From positions 1 through 9,969 of the forward strand of contig CAZGSV010000115.1 in NCBI GenBank assembly GCA_964528605.1: 9,969 nt of DNA, written 5' to 3'. Source of the DNA: CAZGSV01 sp964528605. GTDB lineage: Bacteria > Armatimonadota > Zipacnadia > CAZGSV01. Position numbers and translations under genes: made by a program. Shown here in pieces: positions 6,572 through 9,969 of the stretch (its first letter is position 1; each line of letters starts with the position of its first letter). Below the pieces are notes generated by a model. That model worked only from the letters and a program-made list of their open reading frames with translations. It searched no databases and was not told the DNA's origin.

Positions 6572-8376
6572 GTGAGGGAAGGCCCAACAATCGAAGACAT
6601 CGCTACGGCCTCGGACATTGTGGAGGTCATCTCCGGATACCTGGAGTTGACCAAGCGCGGCAGGGACTACAAGGCGCGCTGCCCCTTCCACCCTGACCGC
6701 AACCCCTCCTTTACCGTAAGCGCGGAGAAGCAGTTATGGTATTGCTTCGGCTGCCACGAGGGCGGGAACGTCTTCACCTTTCTCCAGAAGATCGAGGGGC
6801 TGACGTTTCAGGAGGCGCTGCAGCGGCTGGCGGAGAGAGCGGGGCTGCCTTTGCCCCGCCCGCGCGGGCCGGCGGAGAGCAGGCGCGATCGCCTCTACGA
6901 ACTGAACGCGCTGGCGGCGAAGTACTATGCCGAGCAGTTGGGCGAGCCGAGTGGGCAAGGCTTCCGCGACTATCTGGCGGGCCGGGGCATCACCCAAGAG
7001 AGCGTCAAGCGGTTTCAACTGGGGTGCACGCCTCCGAGCGCGAGCGGACTGTGCGGCCACCTGCAGCGCCAGGGGGTACCGCTGCGGGAGGCGGAGCAGG
7101 CCGGATTGGTGACGCGCCGCGGGCCGGAGCAGAGATACGGTGACTGGTTACGGGGCAGGCTGATCTTCCCCATCTGCGACGGGCAGGGGAGGGTGTGCGG
7201 GTTTGGGGCGCGCACCTTGGGGGAGGAGCAGCCCAAGTACCTCAACTCACCGGAGACGGCGGTGTTCGCCAAGAGCCGGCTGCTCTACGGTTTGCACTGG
7301 GCGCGGCGGGCGATGGCGCAGCGAGGGTATGGGGTGGTGGTGGAGGGCTACACGGATGTGATCGCCTGTCACCAGTCGGGGATGGAGGCGGCGGTGGCCA
7401 CGCTGGGAACGGCGCTGGGGCAGGAGCACATCAGGTTGCTGCGGCGTTACGTGCCGACGGCGGTGCTGGCCTACGATGCGGATTCGGCAGGGCTGGCGGC
7501 GGCGGTGCGGGGGGCGGAGATCTTCGAGGGGGAGCAGATGCTGGCGAGAGTGGTGGTCCTGCCTGGGGGGGCGGACCCGGACGAGTTCATCCGGCAACAC
7601 GGGCTTGAGGGCTTTGAGCAGGAGCTGGAGCGCGCGGTTCCGCTGGTGGAGTTCCGTTTGCGGCAGACTTTGGGCGGGTACTCTACTAATGATGCGGCCG
7701 ACAGGAGGCGGGCTGCGGAGGAGGTGCGGTTGTTGCTGGCCGCGGTGCGCGAACCGGTGGCGCGGGCCGAGTACGCGGGTCTGGCTGCCGCGTTGATGGT
7801 GCCAGGCGATCCCCCACAGCAGCGAATGGTGCAAGAGGCGTTGCTGCGGGAGGCCGCGAGCCAGGCGGGAGGGCGGGGCGCGGCGCCGTTGGCCGGGCCG
7901 GCGCTTTCGGGGGCGGCCAAGGCGGAGCGGGCGCTGCTGGCGGCGCTCTTGGCGCAGCCGGGGCTGATAGAGGCAGTGCGGGTGGATTTGTCGCCGCAGG
8001 ATTTCTCGGATGCTGCGCTGGGCAAGGTGGCGGACAGGCTGCTGGCCTTGGGCGCGGAGGGCGTGGAGAGTGGGCGGCTGGCGGCGGAGTTGCGGGAAGA
8101 GGGGCTGGAGCAGGTGCTCGCGCAACTCGCCCTCGGGGAGGAAGCCCTGGACGTGCCCAAGGACAAAGAGATGGTGCGGAGTTACTTGGGCACGTTAAAG
8201 GAACGGAAATTGCGGGAACGCTGGGAGGAAATTAGGGCGCAGGTGACGAAACTAATAGAGGAAGGGCGGCTGCGGCCGGACGATGCCCTATTGGCGGAGT
8301 ACAAGTCTTTGCAGCGGCGGTTTGCCGGCTCGCGGCCTCACGGCCCGGGCCAGCAGGCAGAGGGAAGTGAGAAGGT

Positions 8377-8380
<4 letters not shown>
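6572..8380 (+). CDS. dnaG: DNA primase DnaG
   Basis: This 602-residue protein makes the RNA primers for chromosome replication and is normally recruited by the DnaB helicase. The N-terminal zinc domain shows C37 and H40 in CPFH and C58 and C61 in CFGC, the CHC2 type. The catalytic core has LIFPICDGQGRVCGFGAR (197-214), KYLNSPET (222-229) and the TOPRIM motifs VVVEGYTD with E258 and YDADSAG with D302 and D304. The C-terminal part (about 445-580) fits the helicase-interacting domain. Length is normal for the family. The start is a GTG at 6572, which places the first residues directly before the conserved IVEVISGYLELTKRGRDYK block; no strong ribosome-binding site precedes it. The gene ends inside the start of the sigma factor gene, as in macromolecular-synthesis operons, but rpsU does not precede it. 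All key residues are intact. Confidence 0.97.

Positions 8381-9969
<1,589 letters not shown>

Overview
The window is from a high-GC bacterium. All genes are tightly packed, and GTG/TTG starts are common (GTG or TTG is proposed for four of seven genes). The PASTA-domain Ser/Thr kinase, the dnaG-sigma-70 pair and the proline/glycine-rich secreted protein would fit an uncultivated lineage such as Armatimonadota, Chloroflexota or a deep Firmicutes relative. The taxon is a weak inference, since no rRNA or other strong marker is present. Most of the + strand carries a clear excess of G over C whichever strand is coding, as expected of a leading strand.

Layout. 1-202: upstream region with a perfect 9-bp palindrome and a plausible promoter. 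203-1006 (+): a TIM-barrel sugar phosphate isomerase/epimerase. 1003-2115 (-): a DnaJ-type zinc-finger protein without a J domain, with a C-terminal membrane anchor, resembling the SSUH2 family. 2254-4083 (+): a PASTA-domain membrane Ser/Thr kinase, divergent from the zinc-finger gene, with good promoters on both strands between them. 4080-5054 (-): a DUF1848 (radical-SAM-like) protein. 5235-6422 (+): a secreted protein of unknown function behind a strong TTGACA promoter. It appears to hold a duplicated small domain whose first copy is split by about 170-190 residues of Gly/Ala/Pro-rich sequence. 6452-6477: a terminator-like hairpin. 6572-8380 (+): dnaG primase. 8377-9969 (+): the primary sigma factor (RpoD/SigA type), overlapping dnaG by four bases and running off the window.

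The most unusual object is the sigma factor. Regions 1.1 and 1.2 are followed, at exactly the place where E. coli sigma-70 has its non-conserved region, by about 334 residues of Ig-like domains of the Big_5/SbsA type, normally found in secreted and surface proteins. The frame is open throughout and resumes as a textbook region 2. Removing the insert restores a canonical sigma sequence. The insert starts with the C-terminal half of one Big_5 domain, continues with two whole domains, and ends with the N-terminal half of another. The two halves could therefore pair as one discontinuous Ig domain, bringing the insert's ends together. Base composition changes near the 5' junction, so an assembly chimera must be excluded.

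Functionally, dnaG-rpoD is the core of the classical macromolecular-synthesis operon (rpsU is not present here). The other genes look like independent one-gene units. Both convergent pairs overlap through a shared CTAG, and the upstream promoters are ordinary -35/-10 types with 17-bp spacers, consistent with a housekeeping sigma of normal specificity.
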